The notes beneath the pieces are model-generated. The model searched no databases and had not been told where the DNA came from. It saw only the letters and a program-made list of their open reading frames with translations. A stretch of 64,000 bases of DNA, taken from the NCBI GenBank assembly GCA_963402885.1, contig OY727103.1:18998085-19062084 (forward strand). Reading direction: 5' to 3'. This document shows positions 35,501-47,880 of the stretch, one piece after another. The stretch's first letter is position 1, and each line of letters opens with the position of its first letter. Source of the DNA: Antedon bifida (Eukaryota; Echinodermata; Crinoidea; Comatulida; Antedonidae). The position numbers and the translations under genes are program-made.

Positions 35501-36803
35501 TACAAATTCTTTCTCTTTTATTGCTACTTTCCTTTCTAAAATCATCAGTGTTAATTTTAATCTGAAGAGCTGATGCTATTAAATTTTGTTACTTAAAGGT
35601 AGCATTTTTTGTGTATAGATGATATCGACAGCCTCATAACAAAAGTGTCTAAGTCATAATTTTTTTTTTCTGTCTAACTCACTGCTTATATCAATATACT
35701 ATATTTCTGCCTAAGTCAGCTGTGTGACTTAGGCAATTAAGGAGAGCTGACTTATGATCTGCCTAACTCACTGCTTGTATCAATATACTATATTTTTTGT
35801 GTTTCTGCCTAAGTCAGCTGTGTAACTTAGGCAATTAAGGAGAGCTGAATTATGATGCTATTAAATTTTGTTACTTAAAGGTAGCATTTTTTGTTAATAG
35901 ATGATATCGACAGCCTCATAACAAAAGTGTCTAATCATAATTTTTTTTTCCTAAGTCACATCTGTGTGACTTAGGCAATTAAGGAGAGCTGACTTATGAT
36001 CTGCCTAACTCACTGCTTATATCAATATACTATATTTTTTGTGTTTCTGCCTAAGTCAGCTGTGTGACTTAGGCAATTAAGGAGAGCTGAATTATGATCT
36101 GCCTAACTCACTGCTTATATCATCATACTGCCCTCTGTACATTATCTGAGTGCTTTTATATACATTTGCACATGCTCAGATCGTTTTTTGTGTTTCTGCC
36201 TAAGTCAGCTGTGTGACTTACGCAATTAAGGAGAGGAGAATCATGATTTTTTAAATAAAATAAGAAATACATTTTTATAGTATATTTCTAACCAATTTGT
36301 TACAAATTCTTTCTCTATTATTGCTACTTTCCTTTTCTAAAATCATCGGTGTTAATTTTATTCTGAAGAGCTGATGCTATTAAATTTTGTTACTTAAAGG
36401 TAGCATTTTTTGTATATAGATGATATCGACAGCCTCATAACAAAATTGTCTAAGTCATAATTTTGTTTTTGTTTTACGGCCTAACTCACTGCTTATATCA
36501 ATATATTATATTTGTTGTGTTTCTGCCTAAGTCAGCTGTGTGACTTAGGCAATTAAGGAGAGCTGACTTATGATCTGCCTAACTCACTGCTTTTATCAAT
36601 ATACTATATTTGTTATGCTTCTGCCTAAGTCAGCTGTGTGACTTAGGCAATTAAGGAGAGCTGACTTATGATCTGCCTAACTCACTGCTTATATCATTAT
36701 ACTGCCATCTGTACATTATCTGAGTGCTTTTATATACATTTGCACATGCTCAGATCGTTTTTTGTGTTTCTGCCTAAGTCAGCTATGTGACTTAGGCAAT
36801 TAA
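29530..36803. repeat. 7.3-kb higher-order satellite with conserved hairpins
   Basis: Built of three parts: module A (AAAGGTAGCATTTTTTG, GATGATATCGACAGCCTC), about 98-bp B units (CTGCCTAACTCACTGCTTAT plus a GCCTAAGTCA ... TGACTTAGGC hairpin), and a long module C (TGCACATGCT, TTTAAATAAAATAAGAAATA, TTAATCTGAAGAGCTGATGC). Module A begins near 29563, 30266, 30818, 31098, 31521, 31804, 32323, 32871, 33154, 33674, 34223, 34506, 35026, 35596, 35877 and 36397. From 32323 the spacings cycle as about 550, 283, 520, a higher-order period of about 1.35 kb (1.37 kb in the last). About 39 hairpins were counted by eye. No open frame of note. Confidence 0.95.
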
Positions 36804-37240
36804 AACATCTCATAAACTTCTTCATTAATCGGGATATCATCTCTCTTTAAATGTTGGCTTTCAAACTCATCAACTAGATTTGCCAGCTCTGATGAAATCA
36901 TTAATTTGTGTTATTCCAATGATACCACGCTCACTGACCCTGATCAATTGATGTAAATCCAGCAAGTCCCACACATACATGTCCTCTCATAAACTCCAAT
37001 ATCTGTAATTTGTTTCAGTAATCTGTTGAAATTGATACAGCGGCGGAAGTAACCGGTCGTAGTTCAGGTGGTCATGAGCGAAGAAATATTTGATAAAAGC
37101 ATGTGTACTTTCCATGTGTGCAGATATCGTTTTCTTGTGTCTCGGACATATATAGGGATATAGTTTTACCACATCATTTAGATTTCGTCGACTCTCTGTA
37201 TTTAAGTTAATATCTTCATGATCAGCCTCTTTCAAACAAA
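36804..37240 (-). pseudogene. Decayed coding fragment, probably mobile-element-associated
   Basis: Minus strand reads, over frameshifts and stops, ESTHAFIKYFFAHDHLNYDR, then QFQQITETNYRYWSL, VSERGIIGITQINDFIRAG, and ELANLVDEFESQHLKRDD to YEMF, ending exactly at the satellite edge. FAxDHxNYxR is a motif I associate from memory with multicopy, unnamed invertebrate proteins. I cannot name the family. Confidence 0.45.
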
Positions 37241-38224
37241 ATTTAATGATAATTCACTTAGAATCTCTTTCTCTGTCTGCATTTGTAGAGAGAAAGCAGA
37301 ATTAGTGTGCTTCTGTCCTTAGAGATGTTTTCCATTTAAGATATTTGTGTCACTGGTTGTATAAGTAATACAAGTTCAGTTTCAACAAAAGCACTGGCCT
37401 CAACACTATTTTCACAATGCTACATGTCCAAAAGCCATATAGTTCACCGGGTCGACATAATAATTGCTTCTTGATGTCATCTCTGTCTACTTCCACTCAT
37501 CTCGGGCAAGAGTCATCACCAGGCATTCTTTCCCTACTGTAGTACATGATTTGTATACCACAACCATGTGCACTCATCAAACCAGTGTATAATGGTGGTC
37601 TATCTGTAGGGGGTACATATCTAATTAAATCGGTTGAGATTGTAGAAGATGAGAAGTGAGAGTTAATGCTGCCTATGAATAATCTTGTGAATGAGCTGTA
37701 TCTTTATTTCCTTCAAGCTTCTGCCAAAGGTTGACAGGTTGAAAACTTACCAACCATACTGGTGACTATGGTCCTGAAGGTTCAGACATTAAATTACATA
37801 GCAATAACGCATTTATTATTTATCTATCTTAGGAATATATTATAAAGAGTTTTAAAACAAAATTTCTGATTTCATGGGTAGATTTTCAGCTCAATTTTAA
37901 TTGTACGCGGTCAAAGTAATTTCCGGGTTCACAATGAGTTCACAGGTTCACCTTGCCAACTACCTGGTTTCAGTTAACTTGGTCGTTAGTGGCTATAGCC
38001 ATTTTAGTTTTTGTTTATTTTCGGATCGGATCGGACCGCGCGTGTGAAGGTACAGTAGTTAAAAAATAAAATCCCGATAGCCGAGTTTTATTGAGTAAGC
38101 TGGCAGGAATAACTGTAGGCTATCTGTGTCCCATTAGGGCCCATATTGCAAGCCATTTAAAACATCTTCCTTCTTGGGCCGAAACGGACTACACTGTCGC
38201 GGAAGTTAGTTTCAAAAGATGTTT
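37241..38224. other. Intergenic, possible further relic of the neighbouring fragment
   Basis: Short coding-like stretches on minus near 37480-37620 (for example TGLMSAHGCGIQIMYYSRER) may be the upstream part of the decayed fragment. Otherwise nothing recognised. Confidence 0.3.
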
Positions 38225-38600
38225 AAATTAAATGATGTATTATGATGGTGGTATTTATTTGAATAAACGCCTCCCCAATAAAACATCACTTTGAATAATA
38301 ATCGCCTACACCCACCTACCCAACTATCTAATAAACGCCCATCCACATTTATACACACAATATTGTATTATATTTATAATAACACAATTATACTATTTGT
38401 AATAGATTCATCACACTGTTAACTACAATTTACCAAGCATTTGTTATTATTTTTTACCACTTTTCATATCTATTAGAGGATTTCATTTTATTATAAATGT
38501 TACGATATTATTAAAACTAAAACATCCCTCGAATAAGCATCTCCCTCAAATGAACTCTGCCTCCCCACCTCCGCCCTATAAGGGCCCTACCAAACAATAA
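38225..38600 (-). repeat. Interspersed repeat with TTGAATAAACGCC motifs, copy 2
   Basis: Inverse-orientation copy of the family at 12860-13215, with matching GAATAAACGCC ends, CTATTTGTAATAGATTCATC and ACACAATATTGT segments. Confidence 0.6.
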
Positions 38601-38699
38601 TAAAGTAATTAATAATAATAAATAAAGTGACAATTTTAGAACATTGTGTACAAACAACAATTTATGCACACATATTTAAAACAAATTATTTAAAGAATT

Positions 38700-38945
38700 T
38701 AATTTCTAGTGGCGGCCATTTTGAAATCCAAGATGGCCGACAGATTATCGCTTTACATAGTTAAGATTGTATAATGGGTACAGTAATACCATCAAAACGG
38801 ACTTGTTCCACATTCATAATTTGTATTATTGGTGATATTCTGATTTTTAATAGGGTTATTTGAATGTTGGCGGCCATCTTGAATTTGGTCCTTTAAATGT
38901 CTTTTGAAAAAATGGCAACATATTTTTTTTCATTCCTTATATTAT
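38700..38945 (-). repeat. Interspersed repeat with GGCGGCCATTTTGAA motifs, copy 2
   Basis: Contains TGGCGGCCATTTTGAAATCC, TTGGCGGCCATCTTGAA and GGCAACATATTTTTTTTCAT, inverted relative to 29031-29420. The same dispersed family. Confidence 0.65.
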
Positions 38946-40960
38946 CAAGATATGAAATAAAGTCAAAGCTTGCTTTTAACAAAAAATATACACGACATTC
39001 ACATAAACGACATACCAGCCTACACTATAAGCCAAATTACATGAAAAATCAAGTGAAAATGTTAGCTTGGCATTACATAACTTCGCTAAATAAGTTATTA
39101 TCGAAATGTATGTTAACGTGATTATAATCTTGTGCCGGCTTAGCGCACCTGCCGCCGTAAAGCGTGTCTCATTTGAATAGTATTTTAGCACACGAATGAC
39201 TCGTTATGTATACGTAGTTCTAGGTTGACGATTCACTATACATTCGTCATATCATGCAAGAGATTGTATCGTGCGATGCTGGTGCATTTACAGTTGTTGT
39301 AAGTAGCTAAGTTTATAATAATGTATTAACGATATACTGACTTAACTTAAACCTAAAATTGATCTTGATAGATTACTACTGTACGTTGTTATCTTAGTAC
39401 ATATAGGCCTATTATTTATGATAGCTTTCTCGCCGGCATTGGCTGGCGTGGTACTGTTTGTAGGTAACACTTCACATAGCCGGGATTTGCGTATTGTGTG
39501 CCCGATGGACTTGGCTCCCGTGCTCTATTATTTACACATTTGTTATTGTTATTGTTTCAGTTACCATATAACCGCTTTACATATTAAATTGTGCGGATCC
39601 AAAGTGCTGTGTTCGTGTTGTATTGTAACCGGTGTGGTTATCTGTCTGGATAGCGGGCAGCCGGTCTCCGTGAGGCCAGAACAAATCTAGTGTCCTACTA
39701 CTCACTAAGCATGATTTAAAAAAACTCATACGAAGGGCTAAAGACGTCGTGAGAAGAGGATATCGGGGTTAGTTGTTATACACAGTGTTCTATTGTTCTT
39801 ATTATTGAATGAGCCAAATACATTGTTTTATTGCAAATTCAAGTATAATCTATTGGTTATACAAATTATATTAATCGCTATAGACTGTATGACACAACAA
39901 TGATAACTTAACTTAACAACTTAGACCACGTGCTATCATTTGTATGTTTACTTTTATAGAATAATGACCTCTGTAAGTGTTGGTAATGACCATCATCAAG
40001 TGTTTTATAGGTTACAGTTAATCGCGCCGCGGCTTTAGCCAGCTAAAACCCCAGAGGACATAATCAATAAGAAGATTTATCATCGCGAAGCTATATATCT
40101 AAGGTTGACATTTTCGGACTTTTATAAACTCGACTAATGTATAGGTCTAAGCTGCTGGTCCCAAAAAACGTCTGGGATTAGAAAGTCTATGAGGGCTCAC
40201 GGTTGAACCATTTTGTATTCTCGCCCTTTGATTGGTTAACGCGAATCAACAGACTGCGGAAGAATTTTTTCACGTGTGCCGTTGTCTCTCCAGAGGACGG
40301 CATGTCCTTGCGCTATCCAACACAACACTCTTTTTTATTTGATAAACATGTAATATCATATTTGATTGAATGTTAAAATGTTGATATACAAAATATATTA
40401 CTAAAACTATATAATATATAAGTTCATATAATTGCCTACTGAGGGTGCAATTTATTTACTTCGTTCATGCTTAAAAACGATTATTTTCAGCGATGTTTTG
40501 GAACCTATATTTTGAAAACTACAAGTCAGATTTTCATAATTCTTTCTTTATTTTAATATTGATACAAAATATTAACAGGCAATGTATGCTATTAACTTTT
40601 AATGTTGCATCGTAATCCCTAGGTAGTAGGCCTATATACTAGTGTGTGGGCCGGGTCATTAGGGAGTTAATGCTTCTACCCTGGAATATGTACATATACT
40701 CATGATATACTGCAGTTTAGTTTATAATTATATTTTTGTTCTGTACAGTAGGCCAGACTATATATTTACGTTACACAAAATGTTTACTACTGATTGTTAA
40801 ATAAAAGTAATTTATATAATAAATCATTATATCTGATGAAGAAAGAACAATGATTAAACATTTTAGTCAAAGAGTCGAGCGGCGTTTTTGTAAGAATTAT
40901 TTCTTGTTTAACTTCAGATCATGTGTAAGTCTTTCTCTTGGTTTTCTTTCTTTTTATTTT
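38946..40960. other. Intergenic, no gene recognised
   Basis: Somewhat richer in GC than its surroundings around 39400-39700 and 40020-40310. A 90-codon plus frame at 39418-39690 has no recognisable domain. The 39.4-39.7 kb part could be a promoter or a solo LTR, but no defining ends were found. Confidence 0.35.
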
Positions 40961-41170
40961 TTGTCTTCATACTCATCCAACAGCGAGCACAAACTCGCCA
41001 AGTACAGGATAAGATAAACTATTAAAGTTATAGTTCGTCGTGCTTATAAACTAAGTCTCATTTGAGTCTTAGGAAGTGGAGTTGAACAAGGTCAGGATTG
41101 AACCCTGGATCTTTGGATTGGAAGGCAAGCATGTTAACCACCAAGCTACAGCTTCACTTCACTTTATTTA
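40961..41170 (-). mobile_element. tRNA-derived SINE, second family member or relative
   Basis: The minus strand has a tRNA-like head with GTAGCTTGGTGGTTAACATG (A-box-like) and GGTTCAATCC (B box), and an A-rich end near 40950-40970. The head closely resembles the SINE at 10241-10488, but its tail lacks the AGGGTCCCTAATGATC module. Confidence 0.7.
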
Positions 41171-41904
41171 TTTACTTCACATAAAAAAACAATAGTTCAA
41201 AGATAACAGAACAAAATTTTAAAAGAAAGGATTTAAAATAATATCGCATAAAAAATATCGGTAATCTTTTTTTCTAGGATATAAAAATTACTGATTTGAA
41301 TTGATGACTGTTGGTTGAAAGATGATTGATAAAGCAATCTCATCGTGGGACACCTATGTTCGTGTTTCTTTTCACTTTTCTTTCTTTTCACACTTGTAGT
41401 TTCACATTATCTACAGGATGCTTTATTATGTGAAGTTAATCTGGTTAGAAAAGTCTTTCAGCATTCCCATTAGTATAATTTCTTTCTAATTTAACTGTAT
41501 CAAATGGACTTGAAATAAAATGGCAATGCTTTATAATTATATATACTTTATTTATCCATCACACAAGCGAAAGCTGCAAACGGTTTGTCATAATCTTACA
41601 GTGCTATTTCACGGTTTAAATGTCTCCTATTTCTGTTTGGGAAAAAGACCACTGTCACAATTGGTCCCTTCCTACTGAGCCAGTTATGTAGGCCATTATT
41701 TCAAGGACAGTTATAATGCTTGAGCTGCACTGCACAGCAATATTTTGTTCCTTTGTGTGAAGTGACGAGCCGTATTACTCTACCGAATGTTAGACCTAAT
41801 TATTTTAATAACAAATTACAATAAATTGGTAAATCTATGTTTTGTACAGCATCATTTTGAAAATGTTTAATATGTTCTTTGTATTATATAAAGTTGAAAA
41901 TAAT

Positions 41905-41995
41905 TCACTAAGACCGAATGAACTAAGTGGTTAACATGGTTGATACATGATTCTCTCACTGGCAGTGTCCGAAACCTCGCCCCGACGGGGTCCAC
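41905..41995 (+). mobile_element. tRNA-like SINE head
   Basis: ACTAAGTGGTTAACATGG (A-box-like) and GTGTCCGAAACC (B-box-like, one mismatch to GTTCGAAAC) are spaced as in a tRNA. It is not a functional tRNA because no acceptor stem is seen. Confidence 0.45.
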
Positions 41996-42562
41996 GTTGC
42001 ATCTACACCAGAAGCATGAAGAAAACTAATAAAAACAAACATTCAGTGAAACAGAACAGTTGCAAATTAAATTTCTCCCCGATAAGCTTATCAAGCAGGC
42101 TCTTGGAAATTGGCTTCTACTAGCGCTATTGGAGAGACCGATATTGCGATATTATTTTTGACCACATCATGCCTATCAGGTCGAATTCATAATTTTGAGA
42201 AATAAAAGAATGAAGAGTGTGACTAATGGTGGTCTAATTACTATGTAACGTTTATGTAAACTGCACATTAGATTCAGTAGACTATACACGCCAATCTTAT
42301 GACAATTTATTGTAATAATTTAAGGGCATCACTGAATAATAGTTACAATTAACAATATAAGGGAAAGTCGGTTGCATCTTCATTGTGATTATTATTATTA
42401 ATTATTCTTCTTTTATTATAATATCACAAATACATATATTTCTTTTTAAGATATTCACTAAAGCAGGTAAAGTGACATGTTAATTTTGTTTTCTTATTTT
42501 CTCTGCATAATCCCATCATTAAAAGCGGAAATAATTATATATGCAATATTATTCATTGATGT
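41996..42562. other. 3' flank of the first Kazal gene
   Basis: AT-rich. AATAAA on minus at 42412-42417, about 150 nt after the stop codon, is a possible polyadenylation signal. Confidence 0.4.
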
Positions 42563-45500
42563 TTATATGTCTCCTCGAGGGATGCATTCACCATCATAAT
42601 CCACCTCGATTTCCACCTCATTTTCACAGTTATATTTTAAGAGATTACATCTTGAAGGGTAACTGTTATTGTCTGTACCACAAACTGGTTCCAACTCCAA
42701 AGGAGGACATGTGATCGTACATTTGGTAGGCTTGACGCATGCGCCCTCATGCAATATACTTAATTTTAGATTATCGCATCGATTGATATTTTCCAGGACA
42801 CAAGCTGACGGATACGTCTTTCCATCATTTGCGCAAACTGGTTCAAAAAGGAGCTTACATGTGGGGTTAGCACATGAATCTTCTGTTGTCATCTGAGACT
42901 TTTTAGGAGTAGGAAGTGGTTCCGTACCATTTGGTTCTGGGGTGACTGTAATGTTGACAGTTGTACATGGACCCTCATATTCAATATCTAGGGTAGAATT
43001 GTCGGAAGTACATGCAACTTTTAGAAGCTTGCACTTGTTTTCATACGTATTTTCGTCTGTCCCACAGACGTAACTAATATCTTCTTCGCATTCATCTTCT
43101 GGACAGTACCTAAAGCCCTCAAGATTGTCTGTTGGGGGCTCAGGACTTTCACATAAGCCATAATAACTAATCTCAACTGATTGGTCAGTATTTCCTGTGC
43201 ATTTACTAGCTTCAAAGACGCACGGGCTTGGATAGCCTTTTCCATCAGTGGCACATAAGGGTTCATACGTCAACGGACATACCTCTGCACAACTTTCTTT
43301 TGTTGTTTGTAACTGAACAGGCGGGATTGGTTCAGTTACTACGTTAACTCGGTTGTCAATGCGACCATTTTCCCCCTCCGCTTGGATACGTGTTTTGGAC
43401 CTAAATCTTTTGGTAGTTCTGGGTTGGTTGGTTACGATTGCTGGAACTCTAGGTGGAGAATAGGAAAACGTCTTGGCATGACCTGTGAAGATAAGATAGT
43501 AATAGTAATAGTAGTTTGTCTTACACTCGACAAAATTCGAAAAAACCTATACCATATTAAGTGGAGTTGCCTAATGGTCAGCACAAATGGTCGTATATGC
43601 CTATACTTGGGTTTCAGTTGCGATGTTTTTTTGTCTGGGAGATTATGTAATTGAGTATGTTGTTTGAATTGATTTTGACAAACCATCTAGAATATACATG
43701 TTCAGGTATATCATTTCTTTTCCAATTATGTCTTTAGTTATATTGTACAGCAGTAGTTAGTTTATTGTGAATAATCTAATATCGATGAATTCGGTTTCGG
43801 TTTGTACACCTAATCATTGGGGATCATGAAGAGAACACTTAAGTAAATTATCATATTCAATAGTAGGCCTACTAAAATAATGTTCCCGATAAAATCATTA
43901 CTTTTCCCAAATTGAACTTCCTAGAGGGTAAGCGATAGTGATTGGCGATCGTACGTTTATATATATTTTATTTATACTGAAATCCAATAAGCGTGTGGGT
44001 TTATTGTGATTCATATTTGTTTCCCATTAGGCTTTAACGTTTGTACAAATGAAAAAGACAATTTGCGATTTTTCCTCCATGACGCATATCACTAATAAAA
44101 CGAACATTTCCATTGCTATTCTTAATTTTATGGAATTTATATTGTATTTACATTATGCTATTCGTTTTAAATAATATACAGTAGATAAATAGATAGAGAT
44201 GTAATTAATATTTCACAACGCCTGATTCAAATACAACAAGAATGTTTTTTGTTTTTTTTAATTATCAAAACATATCTAAAACGAAGTTTGATTATAAAAT
44301 GATTCATTTCAATGATATAATTGGATCGAGACATAGATGCCATTTAAGCTCTGTATTTTCAAGGTTTGAACAAATCGACAATCTATAGCCAAATTATGTA
44401 TGTCGTCAAACCTTTTTAATATAAATAAGAATAATTTGAATTGAATACTGGCCAAGTGTTTGATAATGTCAATTCCTTAGAGTAAAGGTTCACAGACATG
44501 AGTCAAACATATGGATATGATAATTCACCACGCGTGCACTTTTCATTATCATTATTTTTTTTATTATTTTTCCCTGGATTAAAACGAAAGATTGATGCAG
44601 AAGATGCGCCACGTCTGGACCCGTCACTGAATTAGTCAATTCTGCATTACACGGTTTTATTGACAATTATATGTAAACAATAAATAAACGTATATACGTA
44701 TATATATTTACTTTTAAGATGATTGATGTTGTTGAATATTTTAATTTAACATAATATTAATCCACTTTTATCTAAAATTGGGCCGAAAAAAATATATTTA
44801 CCTGAAAAATTGCAATTTAAAACAAACTGACTGTCAGCCAATGGGTTATTTGTTGATTTAAAACATTTATTTTGTGATTTTATAGGCCTAAAGTGAAAAC
44901 TGGGGATTTTTTGTAATTAAATTTATTAAATATTCAAGGTTTGATTTTATTAATCTTCATTTTTTAAGTTTCTTCCAAGGTTTTGAAGTATCACCCACTA
45001 CTCATATTTAAATTAAACCGAATCTAGTTTATATTAAAGATTGATCGCTATGCTCGGTAAACTCTGGTAGTGGTTAGTGTTTTTCAATGACTGTTACTAT
45101 AAATATTATCTCTTTGGAGAATATACTGTAAGCTCTGTCTAACTTTATGTGACAACAAAATGTGATGTGGAGACGATGACATCATATCACCAACATATTT
45201 GGGTATATCACTACCATATTTGGGCACATCACACTTTTTTGTCAAATTAGTTTGACAGTGTAGACAGAGCTTTAGATGAGAGCGTATCAATTTGATTTGA
45301 TCTGCGCGTGCATACATTAGGAACAGTGTTGTTCCGTCGGACAACACCGACCATGTAATTCCTAGTTAGTCTCTGTAGACGTTTGCATGTCGATCATCTA
45401 AAGGTACGGGTTCTTATGTCCGTCGGGCAGCTTAGAAATGTATTTATTTATTTTTTAAAAACAGATGGATAACATTTTCTTTATATATAATGTTCTAAAA

Positions 45501-46525
45501 AATAGACCATGGTAAGATAATAATTAATAAATACTGTATAACAATACATTAAATTAAAACATTTTAAAAATATAAATGTTTTAGCTTAAAGAATAACTAA
45601 TAACGTGCAATAAAAATGTGCTTAATTAAATAATTTCAATATTAAATAAAGAAATAGACATCATAATAATTGCTATACTTTATTTTTAGAAGATATGTAT
45701 TTCTAGCATAAATTTATGTTCAAATATATTGTACGTGGCATTAAAACAAATTTAAATTAGGCATAGCCTACGTTGTGTTTCTAATTGTTTTTTTAACTCA
45801 GGTTTTCTCATTTTATTTCATATTACGGTAATTAATTAATTATTAGTAATTATATCAGTGTTATTGATGGGTTAGTGTTTATCTTATTGATATAATACCG
45901 TAATTATATATATCAATTAATTAATTTAATTATAATTGTGTGTATATTTTTTCTGCATCGCATATTGTCTTACCTTCGGTGCAAGTGACTCTACTAATAT
46001 CTTCAAAGGATCTTGCTGCTTTGAATTTACAATAGTCTTCATATATAATACCATTACTTGCACACACGTTTCTAATCCTTGTGCAGTGGCGTTGCCTTTT
46101 AAAGTAGTATACAGTCTGGATATCTTCGTTGCTTATGCTGTTTTTTCGAAAAGCTCGCATATTCGCAGGTTTTCCGTCTTTATCATAAACAATAATGAGA
46201 TACGTATTTTATCGTAAAATATAGAAAAAAAAAAGATCGTGTATTTTCAATAATTCTGAATTAACACATTAAATTATTTGTCTTCTATTCATTCCAAGCC
46301 CAAATTTGAGAGACGGAACAAGCGCCTCCCTTGGGTGCATGTTGATCGTTCGATTGTTACAAAATGTAGTACATCGAGAATCAAACGTTTTTTAACTACA
46401 AAGTTATCAAAAGACTAAGGTAGCTTACCTCTATACATTGCAACCATCTCTTCAGAACTGTCTGCAGTGACAGAAATACAATATATTGTCATAGAAACGA
46501 ATAAATATAAGCACTCCATCTTCAT
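42563..46525 (-). CDS. Secreted multi-Kazal protein 1
   Basis: Exons on minus: 46429-46525 (signal peptide, MECLYLFVSMTIYCISVTA), 45974-46177, 42563-43482. Phases are 1 and 1; total 406 residues. Exon 2 carries a degenerate Kazal domain (CTRIRNVC, CASNGIIYEDYC). It lacks both the first and fifth cysteines, so one disulfide pair is missing as a unit. Exon 3 starts with a basic, Pro/Thr-rich linker and has four Kazal domains. These begin CAEVCPLTYEPLC, CPEDECEEDISYVC, CANPTCKLLFEPVC and CTITCPPLELEPVC, each with the TY or SY motif and an x10 C3-C4 gap. By the C2+2 rule the predicted P1 residues are Arg, Leu, Glu, Leu and Pro. The mix of P1 residues suggests several target proteases or non-inhibitory domains (inference). 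Kazal proteins act extracellularly as serine-protease inhibitors or matrix proteins. Confidence 0.85.
44800..45000. repeat. AT-rich interspersed repeat, copy 1 (intron of Kazal gene 1)
   Basis: TTTACCTGAAAAA, then AATGGGTTATTTGTTGA, then TTAATCTTCATTTTTTAAG in order. The same series, with divergence, occurs at 49440-49650. Confidence 0.55.
45129..45274. mobile_element. MITE with TA-flanked inverted repeats, copy 2
   Basis: Same family as 7895-8034 (TAAGCTCTGTCTA, ACTTTATGTGACAA, GTGTAGACAGAGCTTTA). The left repeat has a short deletion. It lies in intron 2 of Kazal gene 1. Confidence 0.8.
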
Positions 46526-47880
46526 TTCTCAGCCGGCAAACTTTATTTACATTAAGTTTATGATACTATTAAGTATGAAGGGCAATATGAGTACTCTTGT
46601 GCTTCTAAGAAATTCTGTATTGTGTTTGTTGTGTTGACACTACCCCAGAAACGTGGATGAGTCTGTGGCATGCTGAGTCAGAGTCTAGGCACATAGCCAT
46701 GTGGTTTCCTGTAGGCGATAAACGTATCAACACAATTAATATTTTTCAGATCTAAACACTCAGTATGACCGACTTGCTTGCTAACGTTTTATTATGATTA
46801 TTTCTAAAGGGTGCATAAACATTTTTAATACGAAACTAATTTACAAATCATCAACATTTAGGACAGTAAATAATTTAATCTACATTGAAGTAGTGAGCGA
46901 CCATACTATACAACAACGGAAATAGATGACATTTGTTAAATCGTAGTGTTCTATGGTATCAATACATGTTTTGTTTATGTTCAGAAAATATTACATAACA
47001 TCTGATAAATATACGTACTAGGCATATTCCTTTGTTTTTATTATGTTTCTGTAAAACTGTGTTGACATGTGGTAACAAATATCTTCTATTTGAAGTGCTT
47101 CTATAATTATAATATATCATTGAAAGTGGCTCGTAGACATTAGGCTTTCAATAATAATATGCTTACACCCGAGAACAATGAATGAATTAATGAATATTAT
47201 TTTCGGTGTACTGTCTAATGCAAACTTTGAAATGTAAATTTAAAACTTACTGCGTTTGGTAATACTTTTAAAGACTAGACCTACAATTTTTGACGTTTTG
47301 TAAACATAATGCATATACTACTTTAAAACATTAAACCAGTTTATTCCTTGTCTTAAATGTACGTTTTATGGTAAAGTATGATAAAAAGAGAGAAACAATG
47401 CACTGCCTCCTAAGTGGCTCGCGTCGAATGTCCTCTAGTGGACGGTCTTATGCCTAGGTAAGCTAGACTCAGTTCTGGCTGTAGGCCAAGCTGGTAAATA
47501 ACGGTGACGTACGAACATCGTTTGCTAGCTGTAGGCCTAGCCGGACGTTGCTAAATTAATTGTCTTTCATTTTTTGGCAAAATCTGTTAATACAAATTGG
47601 GAACCTGGTATTTCCCACTGAAAGGGTTACGGTTCTTTTATTTGTTTGCCTTTCACGCGATCGATCGAAGTTGGTGCATCACATCACAATATGAAAATAT
47701 CAATCCGCGCGCATTGCATGTTGGGATTTATAACGGGCCGCTATAATTATTAGAACCGCCTTATTTTTCACATTTTTACCCGTTTAAAGATGAACAAAAT
47801 TATCGCAATAGGTAATATAGTTATTATTTTTACATAAAATGTAGTGTGTGACTTTAAATTAGGTTGAAAACTAGGTCTAG
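46526..47880. other. Intergenic upstream of Kazal gene 1
   Basis: No gene recognised. It should contain the gene's promoter; no TATA box was convincing. Confidence 0.4.

Noticed and set aside
29530..36803. CRISPR-like array
   Set aside because: Repeats with hairpins recur, but there are no unique equal-length spacers and the genome is eukaryotic; the units are satellite modules.
29530..36803. Hammerhead ribozyme in the satellite
   Set aside because: CTGATGC occurs repeatedly, but the CTGANGA ... GAAA core with three helices is not present.
39418..39690. 90-codon plus frame, Cys/Val-rich
   Set aside because: No domain, splice context or homology recognised; frames of this length are expected by chance in this less AT-rich patch.
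43382..43686. Overlapping frames on both strands next to Kazal gene 1 exon 3
   Set aside because: They run across the exon/intron boundary in other frames; the Kazal frame has the phase and motif support.
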